A stretch of DNA of 10,537 nucleotides from Halanaerobiaceae bacterium (GCA_003554685.1 PWHA01000034.1:1-10537); one strand, 5' to 3'. Positions 1 through 6,172 are shown, counted from the first letter of the stretch. The notes: generated by a model from the letters alone, not told the origin. A program made the numbers and translations.

Positions 1-618
1 AAGCCAGTCACTTCCCATTACTTCTCCCTTTTGAGCCGTTATCACCTCGGGAAAACCATTCCCCCGGGATTGATCAAAAATCACCACCGATTCCAGGGTC
101 AGATCCGACTCATTATAACTGTCAACATAAAATACCTTATCATCCGGCCCTTCAAAGAAAACATTCTCTCTAACCTGCGGCATCACATCCTGTAGGGCCA
201 GCCGCCTGATGATATTCCGGGCCTGGTGATTTGACCAGGGAACCACCTGTTCATTTATTACATAGGTTCCGGCCGTCACCAGCAGTCCAAAAATAATCAG
301 CGGCACCACCAGCCGGTAAATTGAAAAACCGCCCATGCGGATGGCGAAAAATTCATTTTCTCTGGTCAGCCGCCCCAGTCCAGCCATCACCGCAAACAAA
401 ACAGCCATGGGGAAGGACTGCACAAAAATCTCCGGCATCTGATACAGCAGCAATCGTACAACTTCTCCTACCGGCGCCTCCTGCATGATAATCAGATCAG
501 CAACCTCGTAGAGAAAGTTGCTCAGCATAACAATACCGATTACCAGCACGCCAGCCAGATAGGGCCGGGCAATTTCCTTGAATATATATTTATCAACTAT
601 AAGTGGTTTTAGCCTCAC
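1..618 (-). CDS. LptF/LptG-family permease, N-terminal part (3' end outside window)
   Basis: Inner-membrane permease of the YjgP/YjgQ family. In the LptB2FG ABC transporter such subunits extract lipopolysaccharide from the inner membrane and pass it to the periplasmic Lpt bridge. The frame is open for 206 codons to the window edge without a stop. It starts at GTG (618-616), ten bases after GGGAGGG (635-629). The protein begins MRLKPLIVDKYIFKEIARPY, a typical family N-terminus. Hydrophobic segments lie at about residues 18-40, 64-82 and 100-120. The family signature is visible between the second and third: QSFPMAVLFAVMAGLGRLTR followed by ENEFFAIRMGG. After about residue 125 a periplasmic beta-rich region begins (FFEGPDDKVFYVDSY). 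The family normally has 350-400 residues, so about half is present. LptF and LptG cannot be told apart from this part; some diderm Firmicutes carry several. It follows the beta-barrel gene by 173 bases. Confidence 0.9.
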   Translation of the reverse strand, partial: MRLKPLIVDKYIFKEIARPYLAGVLVIGIVMLSNFLYEVADLIIMQEAPVGEVVRLLLYQMPEIFVQSFPMAVLFAVMAGLGRLTRENEFFAIRMGGFSIYRLVVPLIIFGLLVTAGTYVINEQVVPWSNHQARNIIRRLALQDVMPQVRENVFFEGPDDKVFYVDSYNESDLTLESVVIFDQSRGNGFPEVITAQKGEVMGSDWL

Positions 619-628
619 TAAAAACAAT

Positions 629-635
629 CCCTCCC
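629..635 (-). promoter_or_regulatory. Ribosome binding site of the LptF/G permease
   Basis: GGGAGGG on the minus strand, ten bases before GTG at 618. It decides the start, because there is no ATG near the family N-terminus. Confidence 0.7.
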
Positions 636-791
636 GGCTTGATCACCTTCTTGTTTATCTTTTAAACCTGCTCTTGTTAAACATTTGAGCCGGTTCTCAT
701 ATCTTTTTTCTCATCTCCCTTTCACTCAACGTCAATCACTTTTAATATCAAGTATCAGCTGCTAAAAAATCCGCCAGCAGAGAACTGAAAA

Positions 792-1457
792 TTAAAAACT
801 AAAATCAATCCCGGCTTTAAGGCTTTCCAGATTCATAATTCCCAGTTCAGCCGTTACCTCCGGTGTCAGATTCATTCGGGCGCCAAAATTAAAGGATTGC
901 TGGTAATATTCAGCCCTGATATCAGTTCTGGGGACCACAAATTTTCCATCTTCTTCCCGTCTTATCTGCAGTACGTCGGGATTAATTACCCCATTCAGCC
1001 CCAGAAACATTCCCTCCAGACCGGTTTCAGCCAGTCCGATATGCACATCAGCTATATCTCCCAGGGATCTGCTGGCTGCTATAAAGAGACTTCGCCCTTT
1101 AATACCCAGCGATAAATCAGCAAACTGCGGGCCTTCTCTTGCCAGCCTTACCTTTGCCATAATCCCCAGCTCCGGACCTTCTTCAGCCCGAGTCAGAACC
1201 TGTCCACCCAGCTCCACAAAATTCTCTATCCGATAAACTCCAGAAATTCTAATCTGACCGCCAATTAAGGCAGCTCCCACGCTGCCCTGATGAGGCATAA
1301 TCCGGGCAGTCGGTGCCAGAATCAGCTCAGAAGGATAAGCCCGGGCAGTTTGAGGGCTCAACGCCAATCCTGAGATAAGCATAATAGCAAGAGCTAAAAT
1401 AATTGCAGCTCCCATTTTCCAGGTCATCCTCGATTTTAGCTTTTTGTTTGCTTTCAT
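792..1457 (-). CDS. Small secreted protein, predicted outer-membrane beta-barrel
   Basis: A 221-residue protein that I do not recognise as a named family. The start is ATG at 1457, six bases after a strong GGGAGGAG. The frame is open further upstream to a TTG at 1505, but that extension is the edge of a tandem repeat and has no ribosome site. Residues 1-40 form a clear signal peptide: a Lys/Arg-rich start, hydrophobic core at about 16-33, and cleavage likely after ARA (40). The mature part (about 181 residues) alternates polar and hydrophobic residues in short amphipathic strands separated by Gly- and Asn-rich turns (GSVGAALIGGQIRISGVYRI, SLGIKGRSLFIAAS, FNFGARMNLTPEVTAELGI). It ends in LKAGIDFSF, with a terminal Phe as expected of a BAM substrate. 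This suggests a barrel of roughly 8-12 strands. It resembles short YjbH-like or generic barrel proteins seen beside outer-membrane assembly genes, but that is inference. It could also be a periplasmic beta protein. Confidence 0.75.
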   Translation of the reverse strand: MKANKKLKSRMTWKMGAAIILALAIMLISGLALSPQTARAYPSELILAPTARIMPHQGSVGAALIGGQIRISGVYRIENFVELGGQVLTRAEEGPELGIMAKVRLAREGPQFADLSLGIKGRSLFIAASRSLGDIADVHIGLAETGLEGMFLGLNGVINPDVLQIRREEDGKFVVPRTDIRAEYYQQSFNFGARMNLTPEVTAELGIMNLESLKAGIDFSF

Positions 1458-1463
1458 GAATTT

Positions 1464-1471
1464 CTCCTCCC
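1464..1471 (-). promoter_or_regulatory. Ribosome binding site choosing the ATG at 1457
   Basis: GGGAGGAG on the minus strand, six bases before the ATG. It supports the shorter start over the in-frame TTG at 1505. Confidence 0.75.
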
Positions 1472-1500
1472 ATCGTCTCTCATCCGGTTTCATTCCTGAC

Positions 1501-1659
1501 TTCAACTCCTGGCTTCACTCCTGGCTTCACTCCTGGCTTAATTTGCTGGCTTCATTCCTGGCTTAATTTGCTGGCTTCATTCCTGGCTTAATTTGCTGGC
1601 TTCATTCCTGGCTTCACTCCTGGTTTCACTTTTGGCTTAATTTATTGGTTTCACTCCTG
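1501..1659. repeat. 12/13-bp degenerate tandem array, about 13 units
   Basis: Head-to-tail units of two kinds fill the leader of the beta-barrel gene. The 12-bp kind is CTTCACTCCTGG or CTTCATTCCTGG; the 13-bp kind is CTTAATTTGCTGG. Between 1537 and 1611 they alternate strictly, giving a 25-bp higher-order period repeated three times. Single units with one or two changes flank this on both sides. A degenerate unit (1489-1500) runs into the region just upstream of the start codon. On the coding (minus) strand each 12-bp unit reads CCAGGAGTGAAG or CCAGGAATGAAG, so Shine-Dalgarno-like AGGAG/AGGAA motifs recur every 12-25 bases. There are no unique spacers, so this is not a CRISPR array. Confidence 0.92.
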
Positions 1660-1680
1660 TTCTGCTGCTTTTTCATACTG

Positions 1681-1708
1681 TCTGTCTTATCCAGTCTGTC
1701 TTATCCAG
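1681..1708. repeat. 14-bp perfect tandem duplication
   Basis: TCTGTCTTATCCAG occurs twice in immediate succession (1681-1694, 1695-1708) in the AT-rich spacer. Confidence 0.9.
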
Positions 1709-1794
1709 TGCTTTATCATATCTCTCTAAAAAATAAGGACTTTTCACACAGCTCTCACTGCTATAATACTGCTTAATCATATTTATCATAACAC

Positions 1795-1822
1795 CATCTC
1801 AAAAACCACATCTCAAAAACCA
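1795..1822. repeat. 14-bp perfect tandem duplication
   Basis: CATCTCAAAAACCA occurs twice in immediate succession (1795-1808, 1809-1822). It is unrelated in sequence to the duplication at 1681. Confidence 0.9.
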
Positions 1823-2012
1823 TTTCATACTACCTTATCAGACTATTAATCATTATAGATATTACATCATAAATATTAAATCACTTTATAACATACCTAT
1901 ATAAAATGCATTATATCTTTTTGTCCCATCATCATATTATATCACTTCTGAAGAAAAAATTATAGCATATGCAACATTCATTAAAATTACTTCGCTGTTT
2001 ACACAATTTTTG

Positions 2013-2136
2013 CCTTGAAAATACGCCGTAATATTTTCATTTATTGTTGTGCTCCGAAGGGGCATGGCGGTTTACCTTGAAAATACGTTGCAATATTTTC
2101 ATCTATTTTTGGGCTCCAAAGAGATATGGGGATTTA
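2013..2136. repeat. 62-bp hairpin element, two tandem copies
   Basis: Copies at 2013-2074 and 2075-2136 both begin CCTTGAAAATACG. A third unit starts (CCTG at 2137) and then loses similarity. Each copy contains TGAAAATA and TATTTTCA separated by eight bases. This forms a perfect 8-bp stem that is identical in both copies, while the loop differs (CGCCGTAA versus CGTTGCAA). A second block downstream reads GCTCCGAAGGGGCATGG in copy 1 and GCTCCAAAGAGATATGG in copy 2; in copy 1 it can fold as GCTCC-GAA-GGGGC. Both copies then end in a short TTTA before the next CC. A related copy lies at 8222-8300. The function is unknown; it could be a small palindromic intergenic repeat family or an RNA element. 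Confidence 0.85.
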
Positions 2137-2312
2137 CCTGCATTTTTCTCTCCAAATAACCTCTACTTTCTCTTCAAATTGCCTCTACCCTAAAACTCTA
2201 CCCTGCTTCTTTAACATTATTTATTTTCCGTTAAATCCTGCTTCAGTTAACTCCTGGTCAAATAATCTTCACCGGTTAGAAAAATCACGTATATTCTGGA
2301 TCCTGAAGTCTC

Positions 2313-2345
2313 AATACTTTATTTCAAAAAATACTTTATTTCAAA
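2313..2345. repeat. 16-bp direct repeat, 17-bp period
   Basis: AATACTTTATTTCAAA occurs at 2313-2328 and 2330-2345, separated by one A, in the AT-rich spacer. Confidence 0.85.
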
Positions 2346-2357
2346 TAAATAATTTTT

Positions 2358-2392
2358 TCTAAAAAAACTACTGCAAGAGCGCTGCAAAAGCC
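2358..2392 (-). terminator. Weak candidate terminator after lpxD
   Basis: About 45 bases past the lpxD stop the minus strand reads TGCA-GCGCTCT-TGCA, then GTAG and a run of seven T. The stem is only four to five pairs, so this is a poor intrinsic terminator. It is listed because of its position and T-run. Confidence 0.3.
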
Positions 2393-2434
2393 CGTTTTCA
2401 AAAATTATAATCAAACTAATGTTACTAACCAAAC

Positions 2435-3514
2435 TTAATCCAATAGCTCATTAACTTTATCTTCCAGCTCCTCAACCCGCTCCTGCAACCTTTCCATCCG
2501 GCGCAGCCGGGCCTGCTGCCTCAAATAAACCCGGTGCTCCTGAGCCGGAATCCCGGAATAAACACCCGGCTTCTTGATGTCCCGGCTGACCTTGGCCTTC
2601 CCGGTGATGGTGACACCATCAGCCAGCTCCACATGGTCCTCCACCCCGACCTGACCGGCCAGAACCACCCCGGAACCCAGCGTTGTGCTGCCGGCAACTC
2701 CGCTCTGTCCGGCAATCAAAGTCCCGGGCCCGATCTTAACATTGTGGCTGATCTGCACCAGGTTGTCGATTTTACTGCCGGCCCCGATCCTGGTCTCGCC
2801 GGCAGTACCCCTATCCACTGCGGTTAGCGCCCCGATTTCAACCTCATCTTCTATAATAACCCGCCCCTGCTGGGGAATCTTATAATGCTTCTCCTCCTCG
2901 GTAGCATAACCAAAACCATCAGAGCCCAGCACCGCCCCGGACTGGATTTCCACCCGGGAGCCAATTTCAGTTCCCGGCATAACTTTAACCCCGGGATGCA
3001 GCAGACAGTCCTCACCGACCCTGATATCGGAAACCAGAATACAGCCAGCTCCAATTCTGCTCCCCGCTCCAATTCTGACCCCGGAGCCAATTATTGCCCC
3101 GGCCATAACCTTCACCCCGCTGCCCAGTTCAGCCTCTTCAGCCACCAGAGCCCCGGGATGAATCCACTTCTCATCGCCCCGTTTTAGATTCATATCATCC
3201 AGATTATCCTCTTTCAGATACCGCAAATCGGGAAATAACTCTGCCAGCCGGGCATAGGCCCTGCGGGGATTCTCCACCAGCAGAGCCGGCACCTCTTCCT
3301 CCATCTTCTGATACAAATCTGCCGGCAGCAAAATTAAACCAGCCCCTCGTTTCAGGGCCAGTTCCAGATTTCTGCGATCCTCTGCATAGGTTAAATAACC
3401 GGGTTCGGAATCCGGAGCTCCCCGCACCCCGGTAATCTCTATTTCGGAAACTGCTTTAAGCTCGCCGCCTATTCTTTCGGCCAGCTCTCCCGCAGTAAAT
3501 TTAGTCTTCTGCAC
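2435..3514 (-). CDS. lpxD: UDP-3-O-acylglucosamine N-acyltransferase LpxD
   Basis: Third step of lipid A synthesis: transfers an acyl chain from acyl carrier protein to the 2-amine of UDP-3-O-acyl-glucosamine, in the cytoplasm. The 359 residues (GTG start) match the usual length of about 340. An N-terminal uridine-binding domain spans about 1-105. A left-handed beta-helix of hexapeptide repeats covers about 115-310 (IGSGVRIGAGSRIGAG and similar). The LpxD signature GSDGFGYA is at 197-204, followed by KIPQQGRV and DRGT (234-237). The catalytic His is H257 in VQISHNVKIG, equivalent to the QIAHNVVIG histidine of E. coli LpxD. The C-terminus (about 331-359) is a basic then coiled-coil helix. The GTG at 3514 is chosen because AAGGAGAGG sits nine bases upstream and the LpxD fold begins at once (KTKFTAGELAERIGG). 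The same frame stays open upstream for 77 more codons through a 21-bp repeat array. It follows the OmpH-like genes, as lpxD follows skp in Proteobacteria. fabZ and lpxA are not adjacent here. Confidence 0.96.
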   Translation of the reverse strand: MQKTKFTAGELAERIGGELKAVSEIEITGVRGAPDSEPGYLTYAEDRRNLELALKRGAGLILLPADLYQKMEEEVPALLVENPRRAYARLAELFPDLRYLKEDNLDDMNLKRGDEKWIHPGALVAEEAELGSGVKVMAGAIIGSGVRIGAGSRIGAGCILVSDIRVGEDCLLHPGVKVMPGTEIGSRVEIQSGAVLGSDGFGYATEEEKHYKIPQQGRVIIEDEVEIGALTAVDRGTAGETRIGAGSKIDNLVQISHNVKIGPGTLIAGQSGVAGSTTLGSGVVLAGQVGVEDHVELADGVTITGKAKVSRDIKKPGVYSGIPAQEHRVYLRQQARLRRMERLQERVEELEDKVNELLD

Positions 3515-3523
3515 TGAAATATT

Positions 3524-3532
3524 CCTCTCCTT
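3524..3532 (-). promoter_or_regulatory. Ribosome binding site choosing the GTG start of lpxD
   Basis: AAGGAGAGG on the minus strand, nine bases before GTG at 3514. It lies just outside the last repeat unit and supports initiation at the LpxD fold rather than within the repeat-encoded extension. The array units themselves also contain AGGAGG, so other starts cannot be excluded. Confidence 0.65.
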
Positions 3533-3721
3533 CCTCCTGCCCGAAGTTTCCAGCCTCCTGGCCGAAGTGCCCGGCTCCCCGTCCAAAGCTTCCAGTCTCC
3601 TGTCCGGAACGCCCGGTTCCCCGCCCGAAGTTTCCAGCCTCCTGTCCGGAGCTTCCGGCTCACTGCCCGGAGACCCCTTCCTCCTGCCCGAAGCTTCCAG
3701 CCTCCTGCCAGGAGCTCTCAT
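3533..3721. repeat. 21-bp tandem array, nine units
   Basis: Nine uninterrupted, diverged 21-bp units fill the junction between the OmpH-like gene and lpxD. On the coding strand the typical unit starts CTGGAAGCTTCGGG and ends CAGGAGG. Alternate units tend to start CTGGAA and CCGGGC, hinting at a 42-bp dimer. Because 21 is a multiple of three, the array keeps frames open: in the lpxD frame it encodes heptads such as LEASGRR, LETSGRR, PEAPDRR and PGVPDRR. In the OmpH-like frame the three units furthest upstream encode that protein's C-terminal tail until a TGA in the seventh unit (3662-3660). At least five units carry a full AGGAGG. There are no spacers, so it is not a CRISPR array. Confidence 0.95.
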
Positions 3722-4235
3722 CCAGTGCCAGCTCAACCAGTTCATCCAGCCTCTCCACTGTTTCAGCGGTTATATCCAACGCTCCTGAATAAACCACCTC
3801 AGCTGTCAGCACCGTCTTCAGGCCTTTCTCCTCGGCCAGCTCGGCCAGCACTGTTTCCAGCTTGGCTTGAAAATTATTCTCCAGCCTCTCTTTCTGTCTC
3901 AGATAGCGCTGATAAATTTCTTCCTGCTCCGGAGTTTCTGAGAGACTGCCACCGGCACTTTCATACTGCTGCTTCATCTCCCGGCCGGCCTCGTCTAATT
4001 CAGCCTGATGCTCCTGCCCGGGACGGCTTTCCTCCAGGACCCTCTCCAGATCAACCTGGCCCACCTCCGGGCTGGGTTCCTCAATCAGCTCACAGCCCGA
4101 ATTAAGCAGGCCAATCGCCCCCAGTATCAAAGCCAGCATCAGCACCGGCATCACCAGCCGCAGGCCGGCTCTTTTTGCAAATCCAGCAGCAGCTCCCCTA
4201 GCAGGTCCCCAAAAAAAATCCTTCATAACAAACAT
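3660..4235 (-). CDS. OmpH/Skp-like periplasmic protein, putative lipoprotein
   Basis: A 191-residue protein. The start is ATG at 4235, five bases after GAGGAGG; the upstream in-frame extension to 4361 has no ribosome site. A Lys/Arg-containing n-region and a hydrophobic stretch (about 27-44) lead to LLNSGC, with Cys48 as possible lipid-anchor residue. The -3 residue is Asn rather than Leu, so the lipobox is imperfect and a plain membrane anchor is possible. From about 57 the layout is OmpH/Skp: a short strand (VGQVDLERVLEESRPGQEHQ), a long charged helix (about 70-130), then the family C-terminal part (EEKGLKTVLTAEVVYSGALD, then ITAETVERLDELV). Known Skp proteins hold unfolded outer-membrane proteins in the periplasm. 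The last 17 or so residues (SWQEAGSFGQEEGVSGQ) come from the 21-bp repeat array and are not part of the family. The true lpxD start is 145 bases past its stop. Confidence 0.85.
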   Translation of the reverse strand: MFVMKDFFWGPARGAAAGFAKRAGLRLVMPVLMLALILGAIGLLNSGCELIEEPSPEVGQVDLERVLEESRPGQEHQAELDEAGREMKQQYESAGGSLSETPEQEEIYQRYLRQKERLENNFQAKLETVLAELAEEKGLKTVLTAEVVYSGALDITAETVERLDELVELALDESSWQEAGSFGQEEGVSGQ

Positions 4236-4240
4236 AGCAG

Positions 4241-4247
4241 CCTCCTC
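4241..4247 (-). promoter_or_regulatory. Ribosome binding site of the OmpH-like lipoprotein gene
   Basis: GAGGAGG on the minus strand, five bases before ATG at 4235. It decides this start over longer frames. Confidence 0.75.
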
Positions 4248-4421
4248 AAACTCACCTGTCCCATCCGGAAAACAGGGATTAAAAACAGGCTTAACTGATC
4301 CTCTTTGCAGTTCTTTTTTTGCAGACCCCCGCATCTTTTTGCAGGCCCCAGCAATCCGCATTTACCCGGCAATCTTCACCAGCTCTGCCAGATCTCTCAG
4401 ATCTTCAAACTACCAGAACTA

Positions 4422-5381
4422 TCAGTAACCCAGCTGATTTTCCGCCAGCCTGGCATACTGCCGCTCCAGCCTGTTTTCCAGCTCGCTCAACTCGTCTGCA
4501 ATTCTTTCTTCTTCTGACTGGTCCCAGGCAACCTGCAGCTCCTCAAGCTCTCTTTCTCTCTCGGCAATATCCCTTCGCATCTCCTCCCGGGCCTGCTCCT
4601 GAGCATTAACAAATTCCAGCCTCAGCCGGGCTGTTTCCCGCATAACATGCTGGTCAATTTGAGCATCCAGTCCTGCTCTTATCTGCCCGACCCTTTCCTC
4701 AGCAATATTTTCAATGGCTTCCAGCCTCTTTCTGAGCTCAGCCTCTCTCTCTGAAGATAAAATTAACGTCCTCAGCTTAACTCTTATGCTCAGTAGCTCC
4801 TCCCGGTATTCTTCCAGAGCCTGATTTCTTATCTGGTGGAGAAGCTCTTCATCTTCGGGATCATATCCGACATCAATCGCAGCAATCCTGTCTTCGATTT
4901 CTGCCTGCAGCCTGTCAGTTTCCCTGCTGGCTTCAGCCCGGCGCTGCTGCTCAAACTCAGCCAGCTGCCTTTCATTTTCTCTGACCCTCTCCCGCCGGAA
5001 ACGCTCAGATTCCCGGTCAATCAACCAGCTGCGCGAATCCTTAAGTTCCTGCAGCAGACCCTCAATTTCATCCAGCCTCTCCTGGCGAAACAGGTGCTGG
5101 TTATCCCGAACAGCAGCCAGCTCTTCGTCCAGCAGAGAACGCTTTTGGGACTGCTCTTGAACCTGCTGCTGATAATCATTTTCTGCCCCCCGGGGCTCAA
5201 TTTCCAGAGAAATCTCATCCGGCGGAGCTATAACCTGGGCCGACAGATACACCAGCCCGACTGCCCCGGCAGCAAAAAAGAGAGCCAGCACCGTGAAAAG
5301 CAGCAGCCTTTTCACCACCAGACCCAAACCTGGATTCAGCTTTTCAGACAGTCCTTTAGATTTTTTCTCCTGCTCTTCCAT
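4422..5381 (-). CDS. Membrane-anchored long coiled-coil protein of unknown function
   Basis: A 319-residue protein whose family I do not recognise. The ATG at 5381 is chosen because GGGAGGTG lies six bases upstream; a GTG nine bases earlier would overlap that site. Residues 1-25 are charged and cytoplasmic, 26-47 form one transmembrane helix (LLLFTVLALFFAAGAVGLVYL), and the rest is periplasmic. From about 68 to 315 it is almost continuous helix rich in Glu, Arg, Gln and Leu with heptad character, broken near DVGYDPEDEE (about 170). The helix-rich tentacle-like part recalls Skp, and it lies between two OmpH-like genes, but the Skp C-terminal beta motif is absent. A role in periplasmic chaperoning, or as a strut between membrane and envelope, is inference. 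It could equally be a structural coiled coil. It ends 186 bases before the next gene. Confidence 0.85.
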   Translation of the reverse strand: MEEQEKKSKGLSEKLNPGLGLVVKRLLLFTVLALFFAAGAVGLVYLSAQVIAPPDEISLEIEPRGAENDYQQQVQEQSQKRSLLDEELAAVRDNQHLFRQERLDEIEGLLQELKDSRSWLIDRESERFRRERVRENERQLAEFEQQRRAEASRETDRLQAEIEDRIAAIDVGYDPEDEELLHQIRNQALEEYREELLSIRVKLRTLILSSEREAELRKRLEAIENIAEERVGQIRAGLDAQIDQHVMRETARLRLEFVNAQEQAREEMRRDIAERERELEELQVAWDQSEEERIADELSELENRLERQYARLAENQLGY

Positions 5382-5387
5382 CAGCGC

Positions 5388-5395
5388 CACCTCCC
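5388..5395 (-). promoter_or_regulatory. Ribosome binding site of the coiled-coil protein gene
   Basis: GGGAGGTG on the minus strand, six bases before ATG at 5381. The alternative GTG start would begin inside this motif. Confidence 0.65.
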
Positions 5396-5478
5396 TTTAC
5401 CTCTTAAACCCGGTTTTTCATAGAGCTTTTGACATTACCTACCTCTTAACCAGGTTATAGTTCTTTTGAAATTAGCCC

Positions 5479-5528
5479 TCTAAACCCATCATTCTTCTTC
5501 ATCTCTAAATCCATCACCCTTCTTCATC
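5479..5528. repeat. 25-bp tandem duplication next to a 17-bp array
   Basis: Two 25-bp units (5479-5503 and 5504-5528) share TCTAAA-CCATCA-CTTCTTCATC and differ at three positions. They abut the 17-bp array, with which they share the last ATC. Confidence 0.88.
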
Positions 5529-5610
5529 ACCGAAATACCCGGATTACCGGAACACCCGAATCACCGGAACACCCGAAACATCAGAATACCCGGATCACCG
5601 AAATAACCGG
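5526..5610. repeat. 17-bp tandem array, five units
   Basis: Five consecutive 17-bp units: ATCACCGAAATACCCGG, ATTACCGGAACACCCGA, ATCACCGGAACACCCGA, AACATCAGAATACCCGG and ATCACCGAAATAACCGG. The array lies between the ompH stop (5621) and the coiled-coil gene. It starts only 10 bases beyond the ompH stop. There are no spacers between units. Confidence 0.95.
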
Positions 5611-5620
5611 AATAAACACA

Positions 5621-6091
5621 TTATTCTTCCATTCTTTCAATTATATCAGGAGTTAAATTATATCCCCCATACAGCACATTCTGACCGTCCAGCACAACCT
5701 GAAAACCATTCTCTTCAGCCAGCTCAATTATCAAACCTTCAATTTGCTCCAGCACTCCTGCAATCAACTCCTGCTCGCGTTCACTGAGAATCTGTTGATA
5801 CTCCTGCAGCATCTGCTGCTGTTCCTCCTGGCTCAATTCATCCGCCTTCTCCTCCAGCTCCTGCTGCAGTTCCCGGGCTTCCAGATTCAGCTTCTCTTCC
5901 GCCAGAGCCTTATCGGGATGGGCCTCAAAAAGCTCTTCCAGGTTGACATAGGCAATAATCCCCTCTTCCAGATCCGAGGCCCCCACTCCCCGGGATAATT
6001 CAGCTACCCCGGTAATTCCGGCTATCCCGGCTATAATAAGAACTCCAATGACAGCAGCCCCAATCATTTTTCTCCTGGTAAATTTCACCAC
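5621..6091 (-). CDS. ompH: OmpH/Skp-family periplasmic chaperone
   Basis: A 156-residue Skp/OmpH-type protein, close to the usual 150-180. Residues 9-30 are a hydrophobic segment after a KFTRRK start, which acts as a signal peptide or retained anchor; no clean cleavage site is evident before GVGASD (about 35-40). The family first strand is IIAYVNLEELFEAHPDKALA (about 45-64). A long Glu/Gln-rich helical hairpin spans about 60-125. The C-terminal strand part reads FQVVLDGQNVLYGGYNLTPDII, closely matching the family's VLD-VLYGG-DIT pattern. Skp trimers hold unfolded beta-barrels between the Sec machinery and BamA, and its position directly after bamA (81-base gap) fits. Two adjacent GTG codons (6091 and 6088) are possible starts, five and eight bases from AAGGAGG (6103-6097); the protein differs by one residue. 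Confidence 0.93.
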   Translation of the reverse strand: MVKFTRRKMIGAAVIGVLIIAGIAGITGVAELSRGVGASDLEEGIIAYVNLEELFEAHPDKALAEEKLNLEARELQQELEEKADELSQEEQQQMLQEYQQILSEREQELIAGVLEQIEGLIIELAEENGFQVVLDGQNVLYGGYNLTPDIIERMEE

Positions 6092-6172
6092 CTGATCCTC
6101 CTTAGTTCAGAATATACTAAGCTGCAGCATCAACTGTGCCAGCAGCCTCATATTTGTCTGCAATGTTGTTGT

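Larger units (their letters stand above)
1660..2434. other. AT-rich spacer without a recognisable gene
   Basis: About 775 bases between the 12/13-bp array and the end of lpxD. It is visibly much richer in A and T than the neighbouring genes and has frequent stops. I see no convincing reading frame on either strand. It holds several two-copy duplications (1681-1708, 1795-1822, 2313-2345), two copies of a 62-bp hairpin element (2013-2136) and a weak terminator candidate just after lpxD. A promoter for the beta-barrel and permease genes probably lies here, because the spacing makes read-through from lpxD unlikely. No well-spaced -35/-10 pair was found on the minus strand. Confidence 0.75.

Noticed and set aside
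1762..1767. TATAAT on the plus strand in the AT-rich spacer
   Set aside because: There is no matching -35 box and no plus-strand gene. Such matches are expected by chance in AT-rich DNA.
2126..2362. 78-codon plus-strand frame in the AT-rich spacer
   Set aside because: It starts inside the 62-bp repeat, has no proper ribosome site, contains the 16-bp duplication and shows no recognisable protein features. All supported genes are on the other strand.
3469..3663. Third open minus-strand frame across the 21-bp array
   Set aside because: It is open only because a 21-bp repeat keeps frames open. Its product is a Trp/Arg/Gly-rich repeat and it has no suitable start.
3515..3745. Upstream start for lpxD giving 436 residues
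   Set aside because: The added 77 residues are repeat-encoded and lie before the family N-terminus. The GTG at 3514 has a well-spaced ribosome site. It is kept only as a finding.
4236..4361. Upstream start for the OmpH-like lipoprotein gene
   Set aside because: It would put about 42 non-hydrophobic residues before the signal sequence, and it ignores the GAGGAGG five bases before ATG 4235.
4836..5423. 195-codon plus-strand frame
   Set aside because: It is the antisense shadow of the coiled-coil gene. The minus-strand frame has a signal anchor, heptads and a ribosome site, while this one has none.
5429..5456. TTGACA followed by TTATAG on the plus strand as a promoter
   Set aside because: The spacing is about 20 bases and no plus-strand gene follows.
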